Origin: Scleromitrula shiraiana
Taxonomy: Eukaryota > Ascomycota > Leotiomycetes > Helotiales > Sclerotiniaceae
DNA length: 64,000 bases
Assembly: GCA_028455995.1 (NCBI GenBank)
Contig: JABELC010000006.1
Span: 1-64,000 of the forward strand
Direction of reading: 5' to 3'
Position 1 is the stretch's first letter; the number at the start of each line of letters is the position of its first letter. The translations under genes were made by a program, and so were the position numbers. Shown here piece by piece: positions 23,166 through 34,482 of this stretch. The notes beneath the pieces were generated by a model. It did not search any database, was not told the origin of the DNA, and saw nothing but the letters and a program-made list of their open reading frames with translations.

Positions 23166-25890
23166 CTATTCCATATCTAAGGTTTTCTTTCTCTTTACAA
23201 AATCGCTCGGTCTCGCAGCGAAAAATTTGAAACGTGATATCAATCCAGGAGTGTTTGTGTAGATCAGCTTGGAAGCTCCATGCAATCCTCGTGAGCGATC
23301 TCTGTATTTAGTTCTTCCTACCAAAGTAGAATTCTGATCAATTGTATCCGCCAATTTGTAGGCAGCCTCCATGAAATTATGTTCATTCACTGGTTGCGAA
23401 TCTACTCTTATAGGGAGTAAACGTAACTCCGAACGTGATCCGCCAGCTTTCCCAGCCTCAATACTTGTGTATCTAAGTCTCCACCCTTCAAAATCTAGGA
23501 CCATAGTACTCTCATACTCTAGACCAGTAAATAAGTAATCAACATCGAACATATTCCCATTCTTCGGAGTTCCCATCAACGAGTAGGCATTCGGGGCGCA
23601 AATGTTTTCGGCAAGTGGAATCTGTAAGCCTGGAGGTGTTTCCAATGGTTTGTTGCTGTTTAAATCCAATTTGCACTTATCTAAGAAAGCTTCTATGGAT
23701 GGTGAATAATAAGCTCCCTGGTTGGGTATCCCCCATTTGGCCATTTCAAAAATAACTCTTCGCTGAAATCGAAGGTCAAAAGAGAAATCAGGGAGCATTA
23801 GATCCTCAACTTCAGAGGATTGAATAGCTTTAACGTTTCGAATCCTTACATTTCGCGTTTCAAGGTCTATATCAAGACGCATTTCGATGGTAGGAAATGC
23901 TTTGAAGGCGGCTGCACCGACCATCTCACCCTTTGCATTCTTGCCCCAAGGATTAGGTTTAAATCGCATCTGAAGAAATTCAACCGGTTCGTCTTTCAAA
24001 GGAGATAGTGAGCGGAACAAGCGAGAAACATTAGGAACATTGGTGGAGAATGTATGAAGAATATCGGGTTTGCTAGTCGCATCCAGAGGTCTCGGGTCTA
24101 TAATGTTGTCGCTCGGTAAGTTATGCAATACTGTTCCAACTATCGCAGAAGTGTCGACAAAGGCCCGTCGTCGCCAGTATGCCTGATTTCTTCCAGTTGA
24201 CAGGTCTACGTGCTCATCTTGTGATTTTGATACTTCAATGAAGCCACCAAAGATCACGTCGATCTTATCCGTTGAGTTTTCGACAACAACATCAGACTCA
24301 GGTGTACTGATTGGCAAAGCCTTGTTGGTGACTTCTTGATCCTCGGTAGATTCAGGCTGGTCTTTGTTTACCTGTGCATCTATCTCCTGACTTTTAGGCA
24401 TTGCCGCAGTCCACCTACTCCAAATTCGAAGCCTCTGGTGCCAAGGAAGGTCACGCAATCCTTGGTATCTGACAAATGATCTGGGTTGAATGGATGTTGG
24501 AAGTTTACATTCTATCCTGTGTGCGTTGCTTTGGGTCAGAGGGCTAGAAGTGAGTAATAAACGCCTTGCAACATCGGATCTACTCGAAGTTTCGGTTGCA
24601 GCATTGTGGTCAATGTTCGAAACAATAAGCTAAGACTTGTTAGCAATATTTGAGAAACCATCGCATAATCAACTAACATGTGGCTGCGATCCTATAGTTC
24701 CCTTCTCAATCTCTGTATCTGTTAATTGGCCAAGCCTTTGTAACACTCTCCTGGAAAGATGCTTCTTATCCGATCCCTTGCCCTTTGGATATATAGGCCT
24801 TAATGGTAACTGCATTCGAATAATATTTTCTAATGCATCCACAATTTCATGGACGATCAAAACTGATTTATCCCTAGTCGATGTGATACGCACAACTTCT
24901 CGGTTTCGAATTACTTCAATCTTTTCTACCTCGCTAAAAACATAACCTTGACTAATGGATGCCAAAACCCCTTGCCCTAGAAAACGTTTGAGTGTTAGAT
25001 TTATTGATGAATTTTACAAGGGAGAGGTATATTGACATACTTATTAATAGCGCTAAATCCGCAGGTTTGATTTGAACTTCGACTTCACCAATGCCTTCTT
25101 CTAACTCGACCAACTCTAATTGCCAACAGTATCGCAATATTGACAATGCAAGGGTTTGCTTCTGTGTATAAGAACTTAGATGGTATCCGCGTAGAGGGGT
25201 TTCGTTGAACGTTTTTCCAGATGGCGAAATCCCTGGCATCCAAGGAGAGACACGCAAGATTGGGTTTTCGTCTGTGATGACATCTGGAGTCAGTGGTGGC
25301 AATGAACTAATTTTATCTTCAAAAGTTTTCATATATCTTCTCAATTGGGAGAATGTGAAACCTCTATCTAGATTTTGAACAAGGTCGTCGAGATCATTCC
25401 AAGATTCCAGGCTTCTATTTCCTTCTGGTCGAAAATGATCGATGTTGCTTTTAACTTCCTCGTCGGAGACAAGACCAGTCTCGTCTTTCATCCGTTCCAA
25501 AATATCGATCCGTTCTCGTGCTTCGGCTTCTTCGATATCTCGACGTCTAGCATTATGACTTGCAAGCTTCGCCTCACGAAGTATGATGACTTCGGCATCT
25601 CTTCCTAGAGTCTTTACCCCCAACGTCACACTTGTCGCTTCTTGTAGGTTCCCATTATACCCGTGAAGACTTGCTGGTTTGTACTCTACCAATTTCGTCC
25701 CGTTTGGACCTTCAAGACTCTTAAAGACCTTTTCATTCTTTGATTGTTCATTGTATGATAAGCCACCTGAAGTGGAGGTCGACTTGGTTCGAATCGTTTC
25801 ACGAGAGATTTTTGGTGCGAAACGGCGGCCGCCTAGACGTAATTGGCATCTTAAGCATATATGCAGCCCCGATACTGGCCGACGAATCAT
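23166..25890 (-). CDS. SLS1: Mitochondrial inner-membrane-bound regulator, Sls1-like
   Basis: Exons 25890-25041, 24976-24678 and 24629-23166 give 870 aa. The introns are 64 and 48 bp; the second has GCTAAC as branch site. The N-terminus is Arg-rich with few acids (MIRRPVSGLHICLRCQLRL), like a mitochondrial presequence. The body carries the blocks seen in fungal Sls1-type proteins, including LRDLPWHQRLRIWSRW in exon 3 and an RNA-binding-like segment in exon 2 (VEKIEVIRNREVVRIT). Yeast Sls1 sits in the inner membrane and links mitochondrial transcription to translation of respiratory subunits. The name is from remembered family features and is less certain than the gene model. It shares a 302-bp divergent promoter region with NSE3. 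Confidence 0.72.
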
Positions 25891-26192
25891 GTATGCGATT
25901 ATAGATTTGGTCGTTGGTGTTGGCCCAAATTACTTTTTTCCATTCTTCAATGGAATCATCAAAATTTGAAAGTAGAAAATCGGATTTCGGTGAATATTTT
26001 GGCCGCTCATTTGAAATCGGATGAAAGGATTCTCCGAACAAACACGATAAGATTAAGTCGCGTCTCCCTCGATAGCTCCATACGGCTCTAATGTGGATGT
26101 CATATAGAAAGAAAACACAACAACGAATTTATCCATAAATATACTCATCATTTTGTCGATATTTAAATTTGCTCCATCTACTTCTATTCGAT

Positions 26193-27362
26193 ATGCCTTC
26201 CCTTGCTCCTAAGGGCGGGCGTCGTGTGGTAAGTTTTACCGAATCATCTTCTCGACCCCGCGTTCTGTAACTAATAATCCTTACCAGCAAATTAGGGAAG
26301 ATGAAGAATCCGAAGAGGAAGTTCCCAATAATACGCAACGTCATCGCCGTGCAGTATCTGATGAAAGTGAGGAAGAAGATGACTATGTGAGAAGTGAAGG
26401 AATGGAGATTGATGGGGAGGAGTCTTGGGACCAAGCAGTCAAGAACTTGGTTAGATATGCTCTAGCTTGCGAATTTCAGAGGATGCCAATAACACGAACT
26501 GGCATTAAAGAGAAAGGTCTATTATTCCTCCCAATTTTACTTTTAAAAAGTTAATCGTTCCTCCAGTTTTGGGCCAATCAATGAGAAGACCATTTAAATC
26601 AATCCTTATTCCTGCACAGGATGCACTTCGAGCCACATTTGGAATGGAGCTCGTTGAACTTCCTGTCAAAGAAAGTGTTACTGTTAAGGGTCGGATCAGT
26701 AAGTGACTGCAGATCATTGAAGATTGTGTTTTACTAAGTTTCTAATAGAAGATGCGAGTAAAAAAACAAAGGGTGCAAAGCATTCTGCTTCCTACATCCT
26801 CACAAGCATTCTTCCTTCCGAATATCGCACGGCAGCAATTATTCAGCCATCAAAGGTTGTAAGTCAGTGGGACGAAGCGAGTTATATTGGGTTCTATACC
26901 ATGGTTGTTTCTGTTATAATGTTGAGTCCAGATGGTACTATATCAGACAGCAAATTTAGTTCAATCCTGAGAAAACTCGAAGCGGAAGAAAACACACCGA
27001 TGGATAAAACGGCGAATATTATCAAAAAGATGCAGCAGCAGAATTATATTACGAAAACGATAGAAAAAACTGCGGATGAAGAAATAATTGAATGGAGAGT
27101 AGGACCAAGGGGGAAGATGGAAATTGGTACGAAGGGTGTTCAAGGACTCGTCAGAGAGGTTTATGGTCAGCATGCTCCAGAAGATCTTGAGAAGAGATTA
27201 GATCGTAGTTTAGGGTTGAGTAAAAGAAAGGTTACTCGAGGAGAGGATAATGAAGAAGAAGCAGAGGCTTCGGAAACAAATGGGGGGTCTGGCTCTAGAA
27301 GAGCTTCAAAGAGAAGTAGAAGAAGACGAGATGCAGAAGGTGAGGACGAGGATGATGAGTGA
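26193..27362 (+). CDS. NSE3: SMC5-SMC6 complex subunit Nse3 (MAGE domain)
   Basis: Four exons, 26193-26228, 26288-26516, 26567-26698 and 26749-27362, total 336 aa. Introns are 50-59 bp. After an acidic N-terminus, the MAGE winged-helix domain begins with LVRYALACEFQRMPITRTGI and continues through FGMELVELPVKE, YILTSILP, GFYTMVVSVIMLS and EWRVGPRGKMEIG. The C-terminal tail is mixed acidic/basic and may be a DNA-binding or disordered extension. Nse3 pairs with Nse1 and Nse4 in the SMC5/6 complex, which works in recombination repair and chromosome disjunction. The start is fixed by a 12-codon first exon ending at a GTAAGT donor. Confidence 0.88.
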
Positions 27363-28182
27363 TCAGCTCATCTGTGGTTTGGTTTTTTACGCTTGGTCTG
27401 GGAATTTATATGAAGGAAGAATTGCTCGAGTATTAGAGGTTTTTGGAATGATATCACAAGGCAGTTATGGAAAGCGTATGTAAATGGGCAGGCTTGGAGT
27501 TCAATGGGATTTGGCCGATCGATTGAAGGTAAGATCGATAGGGATGTGTGGCGCATATTGTATTTGATACTGATACACACATAATACAATATTTGAAAGC
27601 TCCCAAAAACTCTTTCGATACAAACATCTGCTTGCAAAAGCATTTAAACGGATCATATCGAGAAGACCAAGTGACACAATGTAGCTCCAGCGGCCAAGAA
27701 AAGTACAGTTTAAGAAGAAAAGTGATGGTAACTTGCACCTGAGAGAGTTACCGCCTGAAGTACAAATCCTGAATTTGTTCCGCAAAATGTCTAGAGCGAG
27801 TTTGACAAGGCCATACGAGCAAATAGAGTTAAAAACTTAGGAAGCATTGGTATCTCAATTCCAAAGGTACAGAATTCATTCGTTCTAGCCAAAGTTCCAG
27901 AAAACCTAAGGAATATGATTTGGTTGTGCTGTGTTGTTGCCGAGATAACATTTCGAGGCCATGATCGCGAATAGTGTATGTATTCCCTTGTCTCTCCAGG
28001 TAACTCGCCAGAATGATACCCTTTAACCCCCAACTTAGTTCATGAAATACCGTCTCGCGCCATCAACTCCATAGCGTAATCAAATGTCGACCATATAATA
28101 CCCCTTTATCAGCATAATAACCACTCCGCCACGCAAATACCCATCCTCAATTTCTGTTCCCCATCGCAATCCGAATATCCCC
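27363..28182. other. Intergenic between convergent NSE3 and SF3B5
   Basis: About 0.8 kb holding both 3' ends. Small open frames overlap at random; no gene is supported. Confidence 0.45.
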
Positions 28183-28647
28183 TCAATCTTGTACCTCCGG
28201 CGGTTTTCCAACAGGTTGTATCATTTTCTACAAGATCATGCAATCAGCAACTGCCAAACAAAACTTCAAACTACATGTTATTCCAAATAGAAAACATACC
28301 TCAATCATCATACTTCTAACCAACTCTCTAGGCATTCCGAATCCAATCGCCATATAGCTCAAAAGTGGCGGATGACCAACATAGGAAGCATAACTATCTC
28401 TTTGAATATTGCTGGTCCATTCGAATTTGGTTGTATCAGCATGACCGGTACCAACGTATCGATTCTGAAGCTGTTCCAGCTGCTGCTGAGCGCGGAGTTT
28501 ATCGGCCTACATTGAAAGAATTAGATTAAATCATATTAGGGCGCCTTGTGAGACTTGTTCGCTTCCTCTTTTAAAACTGCGGCAGCAGCATAGTATTATG
28601 CAGAATTGCCATGAGCTCGATTAATGGAAGATGGGATTGCTTACCAT
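28183..28647 (-). CDS. SF3B5: Splicing factor 3B subunit 5 (SF3b10)
   Basis: Found by splicing. Exon 1 is only the ATG (28647-28645), followed by GTAAGC. Exon 2 is 28506-28300 and exon 3 is 28227-28183, giving 84 aa. Diagnostic blocks: LEQLQNRYVGTGHADTT, FEWTSNIQRDSYASYVGHP, LLSYMAIGFG and IEKMIQPVGKPPE. These match human SF3B5 along its whole length. The protein belongs to the SF3b part of U2 snRNP, which recognises the branch site. All frames are too short for routine ORF detection, and the start sits alone in its exon. The gene is divergent from the zinc-finger gene, with 287 bp between the start codons. Confidence 0.92.
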
Positions 28648-28934
28648 GTTGTGGTTTTGCGATAAATCTGGAGATTACAATTCAAGAGCCCGAGCTGGAA
28701 GAAGTTGCATTCCGGACCATTGTTATTCCGACTCTTCTAGCGCATAATCACAAAACTAATGACGGAGGACAAGGTTCTTTGGACTCTCCAAATCCCATAA
28801 AAAACAATTCTACATCATCCGCGGACAATCCTATGCCATTTTATCGAGGTCGAATTTTCTTACTATCAGATGGCATAAGTCGCCTCTTTTTCTTGGTCAA
28901 ATTGTGAATTGCGGAGGAGGTGAAATTAATTATC

Positions 28935-30434
28935 ATGGAGTAAGTCCATCAGTTTCGTGACTTGCATCACATGACTGCGCGTTTTATACACATTCCTATT
29001 ACACATCAACCATATATCAATACTAACTACAAGATAGAGGAATAACCTTTGAGCTCCGGCCAACTGGTCCGACTTACCCCTTGACGTTGGACCAACGACT
29101 AACGCAAGGCGATCACTACTGTAATGATCATATCACCCTTCAAAAGACTCTCCTCAGTATTCAAAACTTCTATCTCAGTCAATATGCCAGTGCTCATACT
29201 GGTGAACACTCCGATTGTGAACGCTGTATTGGCTTAAACCGTCAAGTCAAACAAGCATACCGGGAATGGTATCTCTCAGAGGAGCCTGATCGTTGGTATA
29301 GTAAATTATATGACTATAAAGTCGAATTACAATCGATGTTTGAGAATCCTTCAATTCATACACTAGAGGACATCCATAATCGTGCCGACAAGGAGCTACG
29401 CGCTCATTTCAAGAAGGATTTATGTGTACATTCACCGGGCGATACAGATGAAGTAGCTCAATATAAATCGGATGCAGCGTCACAGCTCGACTCCGGAGAA
29501 TTGCCCATTCCTGAAATTTTATCCTCATACCTCGAAGCTCAGTTCAAATACTGTCATAAATCCGACCTGATAGATTTCATCAGGAAACTTAATAAGACTA
29601 CTATAGATGAGGAAAGAATCCCAATATTTGTACAATACTATTGTGGAGACTTATGGTCTGATAGTAGTAATATCAAGAACTTCAAAGCGAAATATACGCG
29701 GATGTTCGAACAAAAAACCCCACATGATATAGTGGTAGCAACAATGAGAAAGGAGATAGCCGAGTCGAGGGACCAGGAGATTGGCGATTTAATGAGGAGG
29801 TTAAACGAGTTGAATTTGGCACAATCAGCTCATCTTAAAGCAAAAGCCAAAAAGGCTGAAAAGGATCAATTGAAGGAGGAGAGAAATTTAAGCTTGGTAG
29901 AGAATATTGCGAGGTGCGGGTATAAAGGGTGTCAGAATGAAATTGATCTGTCCAGTGGCGAGGGAGCTCTTCGGTGCGTTCTGTGTGATTGGATTGCGCA
30001 GTTAGTCCCTGGTGGTCAACAAGTACAATTCTATTGCTCAGTTGATCACGCTATAGGCGACCATGTAGGTTTTCACCATTTCCCATATTTTTTGACGGAA
30101 TCACTGACTAAAACCACAGGAACACCATAATGAAATCTCTCACCCATGTCTTAATACATCCACCAATTCGTGCGTCAACGAACCACTACCAGGTCCACCA
30201 GAGTCCTTCGAAGAGAGCGGTCTATGCAGGGATTGCATTGAAAAGCAAAGAAAATCATTCTTCTGTACCCAAGAATGTTATTCGCGTAATTTGGAAGCCC
30301 ATCAGAATGAGTACCATGCTGGGGCTATATTGAAGGATGGAGGCCACGAAGTTTTAGAGCTTTTCAGAGTACCGGAGGACTTGGATCTACTGGAAGAAGG
30401 AGAGGCTAGGGAAGAAGGGGAAGAACCCGATGAT
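28935..30434 (+). CDS. Uncharacterised Cys/His zinc-finger protein (MYND-like tail)
   Basis: Exons 28935-28939, 29038-30064 and 30120-30434 give 448 aa. Intron 1 has GTAAGT and a perfect TACTAAC branch site; intron 2 is 55 bp. The N-terminal two thirds are helical with Cys at HYCND and SDCERC. A Lys/Glu-rich coiled segment lies near residues 240-275. The C-terminal 150 residues hold two similar Cys/His blocks. The first is CGYKGC..LRCVLC..FYCSVDH..H. The second is CRDC..FFCTQECY..H..EYH, which resembles the MYND pattern. Such blocks usually mediate protein contacts. Function unknown. The stop is at 30432-30434; an alternative frame past it is not used. Confidence 0.75.
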
Positions 30435-33133
30435 GATGTAGAAATGAAGGGGATGTAGGTGGTGGTATGGGAAGGGACATGGATTCGGATTATGTAAAAT
30501 AGTTAATGGTGATGGGATGAGATGATGAATGAATATAAAATGAAAGTATGTATCCTCCGTATTCAACATTGAGTTGAATATTATGTTGCATTCATTTGGG
30601 TCTTTGGAAGAAGACCTTGTAATCTTGCAGACCATACTGGAACTCTTATGTTTATCATTTCTGTTCTTTGGATCAAATTTTATGAATCTCCGAGTAGTTC
30701 TCGAGCATAGTCCTAGCACCATCTCACCCCTTCTGGTGGGGAGTTTTTATACACTTAAAATTTTCTGCTAAGAAATAGATAACAAACGACTATAACCTAG
30801 CCGCTTCGTTCCGGGAAGCACTTGTGACCAAGCTATCAGATGATACAGATATCGGTCAACAGAGGAGTGATGAAGGCATCATACGTCTCATGAATGACAG
30901 CATTAAATGTATTTTTATTGTCGCTACTATCAATATTTTATCAAACTTAAGGGAATCATGTTTGGGAAACCACATGGTTCAATATGGTGGATTTTGATCT
31001 GATCAGTTTTTTGCTGTTCGGATTAGATCGCTGGTGTTGATAGAATTCTGAGATCGTAACCATCTTCATATGGTTCTTTTGCTTAGCAGTATTCAAACAT
31101 GTAAGAATATCTGGAGAATATTTATTGTATGAGTTTTGGTTTCAATCTCTTCACTCACCATAATAGACACTCAAATATTCGTTGAACACTAATATGCCTG
31201 GTATTGAATGTATACTGTTTCAACTCTATCTCATTATTGAGCGGAACTGTCACATTGCTATAAATATCTTCAGATTGACCTTCACATCTACTCCATACAG
31301 CAAACTGCCACAGAAGTTAAAGGTAATAAGAAGCGTTTCAGGAATATTGAACAGCCCTTTACCGTTCAACACTTTGTTATTTATCTGGAAATCTCACCAA
31401 TGACCAAATTTTAAAGCAGAAATCACACAATTCAGAATGAATTAGATGACAGCAAGACCACGAGTTAACTTGGGTGGTGTACTAAACAATCCAAACGGCA
31501 ATGCTAAAGTCAATGAAAAAAAACGGCCCTTGTTCAAAACGATGAAGAGGATAAACGATTGGGCATAGAAATCTTGTAATCTGAAACTACTCATCGCGTT
31601 CGCCGACACTACAGCCTCATGCGTTGCGGATCAGCATTGCACTGAGCGGCTCGATAGACTTATTTGCAGGATACGATGCCTCTTTAAATACCGCCAAATC
31701 AAAACTCAAGACGTCCTAAAGATCAAGAGCCCCACACTTTTAACTCTGTATCGAGCAAATGACGCGCAGTCAAATTTATAACTGCAAAGTTTACTGGATA
31801 TATTCACATGAAAATACAACTGTATTAACAACTTAAAAATCGAGATAGAAGTAGATCAAGCAGGACATTGTCACCATACACCGTGCTATTTGAAAATAAC
31901 AAATTCATTGCAAAGTTATTGTTTAGAATGGTTTGACCAAACAAACGATTCATATTTTCAAGAACTACAAGTTTGCAATCTTGAACATGTTTCTTTGGTT
32001 AGTCTGGTGGTAAAGATATAGTTTTTGAAGAAATTGCAATGGCAGTCACTATACGAGACATCGACAACACATTTATTGATTAATTTATTCTGTTGTTGTT
32101 AAGTTCTGTATCATTATCAATAAGAGTATCCTGACAGCTTCGCATATGAGGGTGAGACATAAGTATGGGCACAACTGCAAGTCATATTCAGACTACCAGT
32201 ACCATCCCGCTGGATCTACAAGCACAACGCTTCAACTTGTTTTTCCAACATCTGTATTAAAGGGAGAAAATCTTCAGGTATTGTGATGGCACTTGGAATA
32301 GCTCTCGCAGGGTTAGTATATGATATTCTTGTGGGAGGGTTATTTTTCCACAAATATCATGATTGGAGAAGATTCAAAGGGCTGAGGTGAAGTTGAAGAA
32401 ATGAAGTGCAGATTGTTTCAGCATGCTCTCAAGACGGAATTGTCAATTGCATGGAAATTTCTCTATTGCATCATACCACATAAGAATGGCCAAATTTCAC
32501 GGAACGTCTGATCATCTTTATTATTATTTTAGCGTCTTCAGCAGGCTGGAGAGTCGGGCCGCAGGTTGAAATCGGGTCAATCCATTTCTAAATGACTGTT
32601 TAAATATATTTCAAACCAATTCAAGTTTAATGTCTATACAAAAGATGGTTATCACTACATATTTTAGAGTAAACCATTCTCAACATTTGTCGAGAACACA
32701 GATATTCAAACTTAAATATTCATAATGGTAACGTAATTATATATCATAGTTTGGCATTCACAAGTTCAATAGTTTAAACAGAATGTGTCGTTTAGAAGCA
32801 CATAAAGAATATAGTTCAATATAATAAATCATTGGTCGATCAATAGTGGCATCTGCACTATAAGGGAATGAAAGAAATAATATGCCGACCGAAAGACTTC
32901 AAAGTTTTATGCGCGTGAACAATGTTTCGACGAATGAAAAGTAGGAATTTCATATCACACCAAGAAAGGCAAGCGGTAAAGTAGAAAGGTGGCAAAAATT
33001 GGCCTTATTTGATGATATACAACCGCATATAATATATACAAGAAAGTGACATCAAGCCATAAACATCCATCTCCTAGATATCATATATCTACCTCTCAGA
33101 TAATAGAATCAATCCATAATCTGATAATCATAT
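30435..33133. other. Large intergenic region with few coding traces
   Basis: About 2.7 kb. Coding-like texture appears only at 31560-31770 (one frame) and 32259-32390 (a hydrophobic peptide SSGIVMALGIALAGLVYDIL followed by basic residues). Neither has a start or clear splice partners, so both are left unannotated as genes. Confidence 0.45.
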
Positions 33134-34482
33134 TTAAGCACGGATATCACGAGCGTGGCGGCGTTGAGCGGCACCGGCAGTAACGGTCTCGGTGACAATC
33201 TCAGTAATCCAGACGTAATCAGTGATCTCATCAGTGACAACGTTTCCAGATCCACCAACAGCGGTAACAGCTGGGGCGGAAGTAATTGCGGCAGCTGCGG
33301 ATGAAGCCTTCTTGGAGCAGGAGGTCTTGATGCTTGATGATGCAACAACGGCGGCGGCAGAAGAAGAGGCAACAGATGGGGCAGCTGCGCTAGTAACTGC
33401 GGCAGCAGTGGAGCTTGCTACTGAAGCGGCTTGAGCAACAGAAGAAGCAGAAGAAGCAACTTGAGCAGTGGAAGTGGCAGCAGATGAAGCAACGCTAACA
33501 GTGCTTGATGCGGCAACAGCTGATGAGACAGCTGAGGAATCAGGTGCGGAAGCAGCACCTCCAGATGGGGATGCGGAGTGAGAAGCCAAAGTAGCGGAGG
33601 CAGTGGCAGCGGACCATTGAGTAGGACCTGGGACAGAGTAGGTGGCAAGAGCAGTGTAGATGTTCACGGAGATTCCAGGTTCAGTCTCAGTGTAAAGTGC
33701 CGTACCCAAGGTGGTATCGCCGGAGGATGGGGTTGCGGTTCCACTACCGCTGACCCAGAGGTTGATACATTGTGGGTAGTTTTGAGCTCCGTTGGGATTC
33801 TGAGCGGAGTGGAGAGCAATGATCTCGTGACGGAGAACATATGCTCCTGGGGCCAGGGTTGGTGGAATGGTTACAGCCCATGAGTTGTTGTTGGCGATAA
33901 GCTTATCGGTAGCCCAGATACCGGGGGCAGTAGTATCATCAATGAGACCAACACCATCGATCTTGAAGAATTCCAGGGTGGTCTTATCAACAGTTGTGCA
34001 ATCATTACCGGTACAAGCCGCAAGGTAATCTATTAAGAATATTATTAGCAATGAAACTCTTCGATATTTGCCAGGATTCAAGATCGATCGACATACCGAG
34101 AACTGGGCCGTGATGAGATGATGGCCAAGTAGTCCATGCCAAAGTAACATCACTACCAGCGGTAACGTTGGCGTAAGTCTTAGCGTTAGTAGCATCTACG
34201 TGGCAAATGATATTGGAGGTAGCGTAAGCATCTGGAGCAATGAAACCGTTGTCCATATCCTTCGGGTCGGACCATCCAGCAACAACTGGTACAACTGATT
34301 CGTATTGGAAACTGGGGTCATATCCAGTGTACCTTTTATGGATTAGACTTGAGGTAAGAAAAGGCTACCCGAGAAAAAACTCACCAAACGCCATCGGCGA
34401 GGACGTTTTGGACACGTCCGTGTGCTGCGACAGTGGAAACAAAAGCTGCTCCAGCAACGACTGCGATCTTTGAGATAGACAT
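33134..34482 (-). CDS. AA9 lytic polysaccharide monooxygenase (A)
   Basis: Exons 34482-34385, 34332-34097 and 34029-33134, with introns of 52 and 67 bp, give 409 aa. A 20-residue signal peptide ends in VAA before His21, which becomes the N-terminal copper ligand. The second ligand is in WPSSHHGPV, and the axial Tyr is in AQNYPQC. Core blocks LEFFKIDGVGLIDD, NNNSW and VLRHEIIALH are typical of AA9. These secreted copper enzymes cleave cellulose or hemicellulose oxidatively. The core is followed by about 150 residues rich in Ala/Ser, without CBM1, ending in a dibasic QRRHARDIRA. Its closest visible relative is the divergent gene at 36776. Confidence 0.93.

Noticed and set aside
28611..28907. 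98-codon plus-strand frame
   Set aside because: It overlaps the first exon and promoter of SF3B5 and the leader of the zinc-finger gene; no features.
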